From positions 1-40,960 of the forward strand of contig JACQGG010000148.1 of NCBI GenBank assembly GCA_016199665.1: a stretch of 40,960 nt of DNA. The letters run 5' to 3'. The notes below the pieces were generated by a model that was not told where the DNA came from, ran no database searches, and saw only the letters and a list, made by a program, of their open reading frames with translations. The position numbers were made by a program, and so were the translations under genes. This stretch comes from Acidobacteriota bacterium (GTDB taxonomy: Bacteria > Acidobacteriota > UBA6911 > JACQSX01). Below, piece by piece: positions 1 through 7,974 of the stretch. The stretch's first letter is position 1. Every line of letters starts with the position of its first letter.

Positions 1-428
1 CCACCTTTATCCACCCGGCGCCGGTCACTTGGCCGTATAACGCCCTTCTCGGAGACTGATATGCTCCCGGCAGCGGTCGATAAGAGTCCTTGTAACGATC
101 GATCCTCCTTACCGAGACCGAAAGAAGTTCATGCGTCGGCTCTGTAGGACGGCCGGCGTTCCATACTTCCGGTTCCATCCACTGCGTCACTCCGGGGCAT
201 CGGTCGGGCCGTGTCAATGCTTTTGAGACAACCGGATCGAGCCGTGATGGACAACAACGGAGTTCCAATCGTAGTCGGGTTCCGGCGAAGCTGGGACGCG
301 GGATGCAGGCACTCAATTTCTGAAGACGTATCTCTGGCCGCAGGTTGGTGCAACGACAGGTCAAGCATCCACTCGCTCCGTAGGCCGGTTCAATGGCCGC
401 CCTATTGATGGGTGGCGGCGGGCGGTGA
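1..428. other. No recognisable gene
   Basis: I see no protein here that reads like a known family in any frame. The short open frames are arginine- and serine-rich in the way chance frames of high-GC DNA are. The stretch lies downstream of the surface-protein remnant and may be further decayed sequence of the accessory region. Confidence 0.5.
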
Positions 429-728
429 CTACTTTGGCGCCACCGGAAGCGTGGCGAACCGTCCGGGCTGAACGCGAACAACCGTCGCGGCGATTTTCCC
501 TGAGGAGGTTACTCTCAAGACTCCAGCAAAGTCTGAGAAATCCACTTTGGGGCTCCATTCGAATTCGGGTACAAATCGCGCCAGATGTCCGCCGGCCTTC
601 AGGCTGTTGGCTCCATCCAAGCGGGCGCCGGCTGCCTGTCTTCCTTCAGAGTCGAGTCGCTGCAGGTCCAGGGGAACGTCTGCAGATTCCAGGTTCATGA
701 TGGCAGGGCGCGGTGGCTTTGGTTGTGG
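429..728 (-). pseudogene. C-terminal remnant of an acidobacterial-type secreted/surface repeat protein
   Basis: The minus-strand frame ends at a TAG at 429-431 and can be read up to a stop codon at 729-731. Its text (NLESADVPLDLQRLD, then AGGHLARFVPEFEW, then DFSDFAGVLRVTSSGKIAAT) has the form of the last repeat of large secreted proteins common in Acidobacteriota. Those repeats alternate a 'no change in amplitude of a beta-strand' phrase with a final FxGVLRVxSS segment. Only about 100 residues remain. There is no signal peptide and no plausible start: the ATG at 698 lies inside the repeat. I therefore call it a truncated gene end. The family assignment is from memory of the repeat pattern, not from a search. 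Confidence 0.5.
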
Positions 729-731
729 CTA

Positions 732-1060
732 TGCCGCGCGAAGTCCCCGCGGTGAGCTCAGGAAAGTGATTTTTGCGCCCGAAAGTACTCAGTTTCTGTC
801 GCGAAACTCACTTCGCCAAGCCACGGATTTGCGAACCTGCTCGGAAATGCGAGAGAAAAATTGCAAAATCGATCAAACCACTGGGCAACCAGCGCAGTTT
901 CCCGAGAGAAAGTAGTAGCCATTTCTTGTCAAATACGCAGCGCCGGCGGCTGGCTTGATGTAAATTGGAGGATTCATGCCGCGGCGGAAGACGACAGACA
1001 CGAGTTCCGGCCTGCCTGCGCCGCGAGTGTCGCGGCAAGCAGGGGTAGAAAGCGGAGATT
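732..1060. other. No recognisable gene
   Basis: No frame in this stretch matches a family I know. Short frames on both strands look like chance reading frames. The plus frame that continues into the methyltransferase-like tail at 1064-1196 is open from about 861. Its first half carries no recognisable motif and is probably degraded. Confidence 0.45.
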
Positions 1061-1063
1061 GGC

Positions 1064-1196
1064 GATGAGCGGATCGGACGCGGCGCGATCTCTCTACCCT
1101 TCGAGACCCTTCGAGCCTGGGGAGCACAAGCGCATCGCCGTCAAGATTGTGGACGACCAGGGTATTGAAAGCCTCAACGGGATGGAGGTGGGCTGA
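1064..1196 (+). pseudogene. C-terminal tail of a site-specific DNA methyltransferase (remnant)
   Basis: The frame ends with the text FEPGEHKRIAVKIVDDQGIE followed by a short tail and a TGA at 1194-1196. A stretch 'RIAVKxxDxxGIESLK' near the C-terminus is characteristic of bacterial adenine-specific methyltransferases of the restriction-modification type. Here the usual final lysine has become asparagine (ESLNG). Nothing of the catalytic part (DPPY motif, FxGxG) is visible upstream, so only the last 40 or so codons survive. The stop overlaps the ATG of the next remnant by one base (TGATG), as in a former operon. The assignment rests on a short motif and is moderate at best. Confidence 0.4.
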
Positions 1197-1318
1197 TGGC
1201 AAGCATATCCGTGGAAAAAGAAAACATCGCCGCGTTCTGCCGGAAGGACCGCATCCGGCCTTCGCTCGAGCATTTCGAATTAGCCGGATGCAAATTGAGC
1301 ATCCACGTGAAAACCTGA
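1196..1318 (+). pseudogene. N-terminal fragment of a MNT-type nucleotidyltransferase
   Basis: The 40-codon frame starts MASISVEKENIAAFCRKDRI. This resembles the first helix of minimal nucleotidyltransferase (MNT) proteins, in which 'IAAFCRxHxIRxLxLFGS' leads into the GSxxxGxxxxxSDxD catalytic motif. After 'RIR' the similarity stops and the frame ends at 1318. The catalytic GS and DxD residues are absent, so this is a frameshifted or truncated remnant. MNT proteins are usually the antitoxin-like partner of HEPN proteins. No HEPN gene follows. Confidence 0.35.
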
Positions 1319-1347
1319 TGGTCGCCGGGACCTGAAGCAGAGGATGT

Positions 1348-1560
1348 TCAGCTAATCACAACCTCGATAGGCAGCTCGTTCAGCTTGGATCTTTTCGAGA
1401 CAAAGTTCAGCTTCTCGAAACCGATGACTTTCTTTGTGCGCGGGTCCTTTTTCAGGATGACCTCATCCCCGGTCTCCTCGCACACAACTTTTCTGGGCTT
1501 CTCAAACCACACGTCGAGCGTGTTGCCTTCCTTGTCAAAAAACACCCTGATTTTTTTCAT
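1348..1560 (-). CDS. DUF2283-family small protein, likely antitoxin partner
   Basis: The 70-residue protein begins MKKIRVFFDKEGNTLDVWF and continues with a 'VILKKDPRTKKVIGFEKLNF' segment. It matches the DUF2283 pattern: a start like 'Y/FDKExDxLxV', then a 'xxDxxTxxIVGFxxLNF' strand. DUF2283 proteins are small beta-rich proteins of unknown biochemistry, often found beside toxin-like genes. The start codon overlaps the stop of the upstream gene in an ATGA (1557-1560), so the two are translationally coupled. By position it is the candidate antitoxin of the upstream nuclease-like protein. That role is inference from gene pairing. Confidence 0.75.
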   Translation of the reverse strand: MKKIRVFFDKEGNTLDVWFEKPRKVVCEETGDEVILKKDPRTKKVIGFEKLNFVSKRSKLNELPIEVVIS

Positions 1561-1895
1561 TTTTGCCTCTCGTAGACTCTCTCGCCTTCCTTGATTCTAT
1601 CAGTGAAATACGCCGTGACGACAAATCCGTCGCCGTTGCTGTGCTTGGCGACGACTGCGAGCCAGAGCTTGCCGTGGCGCCGGTAGTAAAGGAAAACTGA
1701 ACCGTCGCTCCTGCTGAGGCGGATTTCGTCCGGTTCACGCAATGCTCGTTTAACTTCGGATTCTTGGCCCTCAATTTCGGGATGCTTCGTCTTGCTGATG
1801 AGATCCCATCGCGATTTTGTGACGCGGATCAGCTTACCGAGTTTGGACGTGACCTCAAAGTGAACGTCATCCATTTGGAAACAATGGATCGGCAC
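1557..1895 (-). CDS. DUF4258/PBECR-like putative toxin
   Basis: The protein has 112 residues from a GTG at 1895. An ATG at 1874 would give 105 residues and starts just before the conserved part, and neither has a clear ribosome site. The core reads VTKSRWDLISKTKHPEIEG, then EVKRALREPDEIRLSR, then SVFLYYRRHGKLWLAVVAKH and FVVTAYFTDRIKEGE. This 'xxHP.l.g.e.eV...l.dPdeir.S..d..vylyyr' layout is typical of the RelE/barnase-like superfamily grouped as DUF4258 or PBECR domains, which are predicted RNases or toxins. The conserved histidine (KHP), the EV/DPDEI segment and the TAYFTD strand are present. It is followed with a 4-base overlap by the DUF2283 gene. Toxin activity is inferred. Confidence 0.65.
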   Translation of the reverse strand: MPIHCFQMDDVHFEVTSKLGKLIRVTKSRWDLISKTKHPEIEGQESEVKRALREPDEIRLSRSDGSVFLYYRRHGKLWLAVVAKHSNGDGFVVTAYFTDRIKEGERVYERQK

Positions 1896-1951
1896 TATCT
1901 AAAAGTTTCGAAACGCTCGACGGCCGGGGTGTTCTAAGGCAACATACCAGA

Positions 1952-2485
1952 GTGCCGCTCTGGGCGTCAAACCTTCGGTGCCGTGAAGTGAGCCGTGGAC
2001 GCTGTTCCGTTCTCCGGCGGGGCGTCGATTATGAAGTCACCGTTCCAGTTGATGAGGCGTTTGAGGATGCAACTACAGTCTTTGAAATCGGGCCGTATCT
2101 TTTAGAGGTCAAGGCGACCACGACCGGGGCGGCACGGCTCACACCAACCCAAGCACAAACTGCAGCCGTAGAACCCAGCCGGTATGTACTGTGTGTCGTC
2201 GATCTCCGTGGCATCCGGGCCGAAGAATTGGACGCACAATGGACGGCCGCACGAGTCGAACCTTTGGCCAAGCTCATCTCGAACGTTGGCAACAAGGTCC
2301 ATACGACCTGCTTGCTGGTGGAAGCAGCGAAAGCGAGTTCTGTTGGGATCCGCAACGAATCTGCTCTTCGGTATGAACTCCCACCCACCGTCTGGGAAAC
2401 CGGCGCATCAATTTCAGAATGGGTGGCGGCAGTTGCGGAAAGTCTTGCAAGAGTTACGGAGCAAGTTGACCCGGACGCGGGATAG
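1952..2485 (+). CDS. Orphan protein with EVK motif (nuclease-like C-terminal fragment?)
   Basis: The frame is open for 177 codons from a GTG at 1952. The first 25 or so residues look like chance sequence. From residue 28 (DYEVTVPVDEAFEDATTVFE) the text becomes protein-like. It then has GPYLLEVKATTTGAARLTPT and SRYVLCVVDLRGI. 'E-V-K' followed by a T/S-rich turn and 'LTPxQA', and then a strand 'YVLCVVDL', resembles the C-terminal restriction-nuclease-like fold seen in DUF3883 and other PD-(D/E)xK proteins. Those are usually much longer, so this may be the surviving tail of a larger defence gene. I do not recognise the family with certainty. Confidence 0.4.
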   Translation: MPLWASNLRCREVSRGRCSVLRRGVDYEVTVPVDEAFEDATTVFEIGPYLLEVKATTTGAARLTPTQAQTAAVEPSRYVLCVVDLRGIRAEELDAQWTAARVEPLAKLISNVGNKVHTTCLLVEAAKASSVGIRNESALRYELPPTVWETGASISEWVAAVAESLARVTEQVDPDAG

Positions 2486-2618
2486 AATTTCCGGTACGAT
2501 TGGGCCGTCAGATCAACTGTTCGGGCCAATCCAGCCTAAACGGAGCTCACATTGTGAAAAGGCAAGTAGAAACTCAGTATGGCGGAGAGAGAGGACCGGG
2601 GCTGGGATGTGGCGATTA

Positions 2619-2942
2619 TCATCGCCGTGCTGCGCCCGCATAAACAGTCTTGAGGTCCTTGTGAAAGTCCTCCAGATCATATTGCGCAGGGATTTTCCGA
2701 CTTCGGGCGTAATCCATCATTTCCCAGAGCGATACACCTGCATCTCTGGCGGCACGGGCAAGTGATACTTTTCCATCGCCGTAAAGCCGGGCGTAGTGCT
2801 CCAGCTTCCAGTCTTTTATCGCCCTGTAGAGAAGCTTTCTCACGGTTGAAGAGCGGTCCGACTGTTCCGCTTCCTCTATAGCTTCCAGGTCCCGCACCAA
2901 TTTATCGGGCAGCCGCGTACCAACCATCTGTTCCTTTTTCAT
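2619..2942 (-). CDS. UPF0175-family protein (putative antitoxin)
   Basis: The 107-residue protein starts with an ATG that overlaps the stop of the upstream PIN gene (ATGA, 2939-2942). The N-terminal half (VGTRLPDKLVRDLEAIEEAE, SSTVRKLLYRAIKDWKLEHY) is a ribbon-helix-helix-like DNA-binding segment. The C-terminal half (GKVSLARAARDAGVSLWEMM, then PAQYDLEDFHKDL) is the UPF0175 signature. UPF0175 proteins sit next to PIN/DUF3368 genes in many bacteria and archaea and are taken to be the antitoxin and autoregulator. No experiment underlies the role assigned here. The order is unusual in that the toxin-like gene comes first. Confidence 0.85.
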   Translation of the reverse strand: MKKEQMVGTRLPDKLVRDLEAIEEAEQSDRSSTVRKLLYRAIKDWKLEHYARLYGDGKVSLARAARDAGVSLWEMMDYARSRKIPAQYDLEDFHKDLKTVYAGAARR

Positions 2943-3463
2943 TTCTTCGCCTCCCTCGCCGCTTTCAATATCTCGGTCACAACGGCAGGAGCCAGCCAGA
3001 TCGTCCCGCTCAGCTCTGCAACCGCATCTTCAAGCTCCTTGAAGGTCAAGTGCTGATCGATGAACGCCTGCAACAGGATCGCTGCCGTTCCCAGGAATCG
3101 AGCCGCGGCCACATCCGCAAACGCCCTGGCTTCTCTGTCATCAATTATGACCCTCAGCCTGCGCGAGCCTGCGAGCGCGATGGACTCAGCTTCGCCCTCG
3201 TCCAGCCTGCTCTTTGTGAGGATGCTCCGCGCGAGTTCCTTTTCCTTAGCGGAGAGCCGGGCGAGACGAATCCAGCCGTCGTCCATGGCTTTCTCAATCT
3301 GCTCGACGCCCGGCGCCGAGATTGCCCTTCCAGCATCAACGGCCTCTGCCTTGACCACGGGGGCTATGAGCACCTCGCCGTATAACTGCTTGAGTAGGCG
3401 CAGCTTCTTCATCTTCGCCAGAGCTATGAGGACCGATGCGTCAGCGATGATCAAAAGTTGCAC
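2939..3463 (-). CDS. PIN-domain (DUF3368-like) putative RNase toxin
   Basis: The 174-residue protein starts with GTG at 3463. It has the PIN-domain acidic residues in order: Asp8 in IADASVLIAL, Asp88-Glu91 in RLDEGEAESIALA, and Asp108-Asp109 in VIIDDREARAFA. The downstream GTAAILLQAF segment is typical of the DUF3368 subgroup. PIN domains are Mg-dependent endoribonucleases, and as type II toxins they cleave tRNA or mRNA. All metal ligands expected for activity are present, so the gene looks intact. It overlaps the UPF0175 gene by four bases. A TATAAT-like hexamer lies upstream at 3503-3508 (minus) without a good -35 box. Confidence 0.85.
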   Translation of the reverse strand: MQLLIIADASVLIALAKMKKLRLLKQLYGEVLIAPVVKAEAVDAGRAISAPGVEQIEKAMDDGWIRLARLSAKEKELARSILTKSRLDEGEAESIALAGSRRLRVIIDDREARAFADVAAARFLGTAAILLQAFIDQHLTFKELEDAVAELSGTIWLAPAVVTEILKAAREAKK

Positions 3464-3606
3464 CCGTCAATAATTGGCACCCCAAGTATTAGAAGTTAAC
3501 GGATTATACAAATGTTTGCAAGCGATTTGAGGCCATCATCCTGGCAATCCTTCGATGACCACCAGCTCGCTAATGCCGCTTTGAGCGGCTCACACAAACT
3601 AAGACC

Positions 3607-3621
3607 CCCGGCTCTGCCGGG
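3607..3621 (-). terminator. GC hairpin after the amidohydrolase gene, possible weak terminator
   Basis: A perfect 6-bp inverted repeat (cccggc, loop tct, gccggg) lies 7 bases past the amidohydrolase stop. On the minus strand only scattered T residues follow (ggtcttagttt). It could end the permease-amidohydrolase transcript, but it lacks a proper U tract. Confidence 0.35.
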
Positions 3622-3627
3622 AGATAC

Positions 3628-5499
3628 TCACCGGCTGAGCAGCTTATCCTTGTTGGCCGGGTTCTCATAAGTGACTTTCCCGCCTACCACAGTCTGCAGG
3701 ATAGGGATTTCGGAAATTTGATCCTCGGGCACGGTCATGTAGTCGGCGCCCAAAATGAGAAGATCCGCGACTTTGCCCGGCTCCAAGGTTCCCATGACCT
3801 TTTCATCTTCGTAAAAACGAGCTGCCCAATTCGTGCCCATCCACAAAGCTTCCTGACGAGTCACCCGCTGATCCGCGCCCCAGACGATTCCGGTGCCTTC
3901 CTGCTTGCGCGTAATGAGTTTTTCCACCAGCCACCAGTAGGTGAACTTAAGATTCGCGTTGGGGCGCGTCATGAGGCCAGGATCCGTCATATTGGGATTC
4001 GAAGCGTCGCGGTAACTGTAGTTTGACTCCAGAATGGGCTTCATTCCAGACTTGATGATATTCTTGATCGGAGTAAATCCGTGTAAAGCATCCGCACCAT
4101 ACAGTTTCCTCATCCGCTCCACTCCCAGAGTATCGTAGAAGAGGTACCGCGGCGTCAGGGAGAGGATCGGATCGAACTTGGCCATCCGCTGTATTTGCTC
4201 GGGAGTGCGCTGCAGCCCATGCACGAATCCAAACCTCCGGCCGGCCAGGGGTCTTTCTTTGTCTGCATCTTCAAAGGCTTCCAGAGTTGTTTGTACTTCG
4301 CCGTCTCCTTGAACGTGAAAGTCCATGACCGGCCAGCCGTAGCGATTGGCCAAAATCAAGCCTCGATAATCGCTGCCGTTGACTTCCTTCCAGTTCTCAC
4401 CCAAACCGAATTTCCAGGCATTGGCACCGAAAGTTCCATGGTTTCCGAGTTCCGCAAACTTCGGCTTGAGCGTGGGCATGTCTTCACCCACCCAACCTAC
4501 TGCATAGAGATTGGCGCCATAAAGCCGGAACCATTCATCACCGATCCCGGAAATATTGCCAATCCGCTTTAGCGCCCCCTCTGCGTAGGGATTCATGCGC
4601 ACAATTTCACTGGAAAAGCGAACCCGAACCGGCAATGGGTTGTTCGGATCTTTTTTGAGACCCCTCTGCCACACCTCATGCACCACCGTCACGGCCAGTC
4701 CATGGGCCCGTCCCCCGACGCTGGTAATCCCAATCCCGTTGACCCGCTGAAACAGAGCCACCTGTTCTTCCACCATCTTCTCCATCTTCTGCGCGTCGGG
4801 CCAGGGAAGCAGATCATAGGTGAGATAGCCGAGCACCGGCATGAAGACGTGACCGGTGGGTTGCCCCTGGGCATCCTTTTCCACTCCCGGCCCGGCCGCC
4901 AGTTCCGCGGGGAGCAGCTTGAGCGCGGCGCTATTGACTACACCACTGGTCATGTAGATCATTGCCACCGGCACATTGGGGGCGATACCGTCCAGGAGCT
5001 TTCGGTCGAGCTCGGCGAAGTTCTTTTCTCCTGCGCCGGTAGTGGTAAAGAACAGCACCTGATCCGGCTTACCTTGCTTGTCCACTTTTTCCCGCATGTC
5101 GCGCAGTCCTTCGTCCAGACTGGCGAAGCGGATGTTGATGGCAGTGTAAGCCAGTTTGGATCCGCCGTGGCCACCTTCGAAAGCTTCGCCGTGAACCTCG
5201 ATAAACCCCGGGGTTACGGTTTTACCTTTTAAGTCCACTCTCTCAGTCTTCGGGCCCGCCATTTTGAGAACGCGGTCGCTGTCCCCCACCGCCATAATCT
5301 TCCCGTCGCGGATGGCAACCGCCTGGGCGATGGCAAATTTGTCATCCGCAGTCAGGATCTTGCCGTTGTAAAGAACCTTATCGGCGAAGCCCAAGACTTC
5401 CGAGGGCAGGTCGGTTTGGCCAAAGCAGGGGACGCTTGCCAATATCCCCAGCAGTGCAAAGCTCGAAACCCAAATGTAGAATCTTTGTTTGCGGTTCAT
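3628..5499 (-). CDS. Exported amidohydrolase, YtcJ-like (amidohydrolase 3 family)
   Basis: The 623-residue protein has a signal peptide in its first 27 residues (KQRFYIWVSSFALLGILA, then SVPCFGQ). There follows the amidohydrolase N-strand (KVLYNGKILTADD, AVAIRDGKIMAVGD) and the C-terminal return (MGTLEPGKVADLLILGAD). The order of later landmarks fits the YtcJ subgroup: a DFHVQGDGEV histidine, a VHGLQRTPEQI histidine and a WGADQRV aspartate. In place of the usual GFxDxHxH metal pair the protein has GFIEVHGEAFE, so the second histidine is glutamate. The substrate is unknown. A GGGAG ribosome site supports the start. The gene lies 33 bases after the permease stop, suggesting co-transcription and perhaps use of an imported compound. 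Confidence 0.85.
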   Translation of the reverse strand: MNRKQRFYIWVSSFALLGILASVPCFGQTDLPSEVLGFADKVLYNGKILTADDKFAIAQAVAIRDGKIMAVGDSDRVLKMAGPKTERVDLKGKTVTPGFIEVHGEAFEGGHGGSKLAYTAINIRFASLDEGLRDMREKVDKQGKPDQVLFFTTTGAGEKNFAELDRKLLDGIAPNVPVAMIYMTSGVVNSAALKLLPAELAAGPGVEKDAQGQPTGHVFMPVLGYLTYDLLPWPDAQKMEKMVEEQVALFQRVNGIGITSVGGRAHGLAVTVVHEVWQRGLKKDPNNPLPVRVRFSSEIVRMNPYAEGALKRIGNISGIGDEWFRLYGANLYAVGWVGEDMPTLKPKFAELGNHGTFGANAWKFGLGENWKEVNGSDYRGLILANRYGWPVMDFHVQGDGEVQTTLEAFEDADKERPLAGRRFGFVHGLQRTPEQIQRMAKFDPILSLTPRYLFYDTLGVERMRKLYGADALHGFTPIKNIIKSGMKPILESNYSYRDASNPNMTDPGLMTRPNANLKFTYWWLVEKLITRKQEGTGIVWGADQRVTRQEALWMGTNWAARFYEDEKVMGTLEPGKVADLLILGADYMTVPEDQISEIPILQTVVGGKVTYENPANKDKLLSR

Positions 5500-5532
5500 C
5501 GCAGTCTCCCTTAAAGCAGTGTAGTCCCGCCC

Positions 5533-7824
5533 CTAATGCACGAACTTGCCGAAGACGGCGGCGCGGCCTTTGGCGCGGAGTTCTTCCTGAAGTCCCTCCA
5601 CGGCCACCCGAACCACGTCGCGATGGTGCACCTCCGGATGTCCGCCGGCAGTAATTTCAGTCCAGAGTTCGTGGATCAGGTTGATGTCTTCCTGTGTCAG
5701 ATTCGGCGCATGCGCCCCCAGGTAATACGTCCGCACGTTACCCCGTCCGGTGACAACGCGGAAGACCAGTTGCTTGCGTCTTCTGCCCGGCAACGACTCC
5801 CAGATGGCCCCCAGCCTGCGCGCTTGGGCATCCGGATTCATCTTGGCCGACTGGCCGGCGATAATTTCTCCCACCTGAAGATTGTCCGCACTCTGAGCAA
5901 TCGCCTGAAAAAAGTCGGTGGTCGGCACAACCACCAGCTTGACCGGTTTGCCATGCCTTTCCGCCTGAGCCACGACGCGGGAAAAGAGCAACTGCTCATA
6001 TTCCGAGAAGACGCCGGACGCATCCATGTACTCACTGCCGGCGAAAGGCCCCCGGATCACTTTGGCCGTCATGACCACGACGTCCCGTATTTCCGGGTTG
6101 ACCCGCCCCAGGATCCAATCCAGGTGGTCCACGTTATGGTAGTCGCGCACCGGCACCAGAATCCCCCCCGGACGGCATTCCATGGTCCCGATGTCGACGA
6201 CTTCCTTCTCGCTCAACCGAAATTCATCCGTTGTCTCTCCGCGCCTCGCCCTGCGCCTTTCGTTAATCCGCTCCGAGACGACAAACATGCAAAAGAAAAC
6301 CAGGGTAAACGCCAGGCCGCTCACCGTCGCCACCTGCTTGGTGAACAGGTTAATGACCGCGATGGACAACAGCAGCAGGGCAATGGCTCCCAGGCCCAGG
6401 GGAAGATCCCAACTCGCGATCCGCAGGTTCAGCGGAACCCTCCATTCCCGCGGCGAACGATCCTTGAACCGAAGCATAATGGTCGCCATCCCGTTAAAGA
6501 CAAAGGACCAGATAACGCCAAACGCATACGCCTCGCCGAGCAGATAGGTGTTGCCGCGGGAAGCTGCAATGGCGACCAGTTGCATCAAGACAATGACGTT
6601 GATGATGCGATAAGTCGTTCCATATTTCCGGTGTGGCGCCCGAAACCAGTCCACCAGTACACCGTCTTCGCCCACCCGATTCAGCACCCCGTTGGAGCCG
6701 ATAATGGCCGTGTTGACCGCGCCGGACAGCATCAGGAATCCGACCACAACGATGAACGCGTTAAAGAGCAGCTTCAGCGTCACCGGTCCTGTAAGGTGCA
6801 TGGCGATGCCGCTGATCAGGTTGTCGAAGTACTGGGGCCGGACATCATCGGGAATCAGCGCATAGGCCAGGAATGAGACCAGCGAGGTGAACACCACAGA
6901 GTACACCACAATGACAATCCCCGCTCGCATCAGGTTCTTGTGCTTGGGAAACTCCAGTTCGCGGTTGAGCTGCGCCAGGGACTCCTGACCGGACATGGCC
7001 AGGATGGAATGCCCGAAAGCGATGAGAATTCCCAACAGTCCCAGCAGGGCTCCCGCGTTGGCCTTCATCCCGAAGTGACCCTCCGTCTCTTCGCCGGGGG
7101 GGGCCGCAACCGGGCGCAGGACTTCCGGAGCAAGTCCGGGCAGCCAGCCGACCGCATCTTCCTTGAATTCGAGATTTTGCGCCACCGGCCCCGGAGGAAG
7201 GCGCCGGGCCTCGGGGCGCTCAAACAGCGTCACACCGCTCCAGACAACCAGCAGCACGACCATCACGGTGGTTACATACATGATCTTGAGCGCGTCATTG
7301 GAGGATTCGTGGATACCCCGCGTATTGCGCCACCAGAAATAAAGGGTGACAAGGACTGCGACGATCGCCGCCAGGTGGTTGATCGTCGCGTCCGAAGGAT
7401 TCCATTCGTAGCCGAAATGCGGCAGCGACTGCGCCACGAGCTTCACGATGTATTGCCCGGCTGAGACTCCCGAGATGGGTCCGGTCAGGACGTAGTCGAA
7501 CATCAGCGCCGAGACAGACAACTTGGCCAGCGTGCCACCCATGGATTCCTTCACCACGCGGTAAACACCGGCGCGGGTGAACATGGCGCACGACTCCACG
7601 TAAACGACGTGCACCCCGTACGAAAAGAGCATGACTCCGAGAATGAACCAGGGAGCGGCGCGGCCGACCGCCTGCTCGGCGATTCCGCCCGCGTAAAAGG
7701 CTGAAGAGCCGAGATCGTTGAGCACGATCGCGGCGGCTTTCCAGAAGGAAATGAAGCTGAGCATGATGGTCGATGCGACCACCACTCTCACCCGTGGCGC
7801 TGTTCTAGCTTCGGCTTCGACCAT
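5533..7824 (-). CDS. APC-superfamily permease with C-terminal cytoplasmic domain
   Basis: The 763-residue protein has about 12 hydrophobic spans in residues 15-500, starting VVASTIMLSFISFWKAAA. It shows APC features: a helix-breaking GPISGVSAGQYIVKL stretch, and AFGHSILAMSGQESLAQLNRE, which corresponds to the 'GxEx' region of helix 6. APC proteins import or exchange amino acids and related amines; the substrate cannot be told. The last 230 residues (ILVPVRDYHNVDHLDWILGR onward) are soluble. They resemble the universal-stress-like or CAT-type regulatory tails attached to some cation/amino-acid transporters. The gene is first in a two-gene unit with the amidohydrolase. Confidence 0.8.
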   Translation of the reverse strand: MVEAEARTAPRVRVVVASTIMLSFISFWKAAAIVLNDLGSSAFYAGGIAEQAVGRAAPWFILGVMLFSYGVHVVYVESCAMFTRAGVYRVVKESMGGTLAKLSVSALMFDYVLTGPISGVSAGQYIVKLVAQSLPHFGYEWNPSDATINHLAAIVAVLVTLYFWWRNTRGIHESSNDALKIMYVTTVMVVLLVVWSGVTLFERPEARRLPPGPVAQNLEFKEDAVGWLPGLAPEVLRPVAAPPGEETEGHFGMKANAGALLGLLGILIAFGHSILAMSGQESLAQLNRELEFPKHKNLMRAGIVIVVYSVVFTSLVSFLAYALIPDDVRPQYFDNLISGIAMHLTGPVTLKLLFNAFIVVVGFLMLSGAVNTAIIGSNGVLNRVGEDGVLVDWFRAPHRKYGTTYRIINVIVLMQLVAIAASRGNTYLLGEAYAFGVIWSFVFNGMATIMLRFKDRSPREWRVPLNLRIASWDLPLGLGAIALLLLSIAVINLFTKQVATVSGLAFTLVFFCMFVVSERINERRRARRGETTDEFRLSEKEVVDIGTMECRPGGILVPVRDYHNVDHLDWILGRVNPEIRDVVVMTAKVIRGPFAGSEYMDASGVFSEYEQLLFSRVVAQAERHGKPVKLVVVPTTDFFQAIAQSADNLQVGEIIAGQSAKMNPDAQARRLGAIWESLPGRRRKQLVFRVVTGRGNVRTYYLGAHAPNLTQEDINLIHELWTEITAGGHPEVHHRDVVRVAVEGLQEELRAKGRAAVFGKFVH

Positions 7825-7835
7825 ACAAAAAGGTC

Positions 7836-7864
7836 ATTTTAGGAGCCCGTCCGAGAATTAGCAA
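7836..7864 (-). promoter_or_regulatory. Possible promoter of the permease-amidohydrolase unit
   Basis: On the minus strand a TTGCTA hexamer (7859-7864) is separated by 17 bases from TAAAAT (7836-7841). The -10 box ends 11 bases before the permease ATG. A transcript from here would have almost no 5' leader. If the promoter is real, translation would be near leaderless or the true start codon would lie further in. Confidence 0.35.
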
Positions 7865-7974
7865 CCCGATGTCAAAGTGAGAGACGCGGAAGAAAAATCC
7901 TGGCGCCGGGCGGCCCGCCGCAGCCGCTTACTTTCTGGGCGAGATTTCTGGTTATGGTGTGGGCAGGAGCCACC

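Noticed and set aside
2500..2535. Imperfect inverted repeat attgggcc...gggccaat as a terminator or attachment site
   Set aside because: A central mismatch and no T run; no flanking integrase or duplicated end.
5536..6876. Long open frame antisense to the permease (446 codons)
   Set aside because: It mirrors the codon pattern of the permease, is rich in His, Arg, Gln and Pro, and has no domain; a high-GC shadow.
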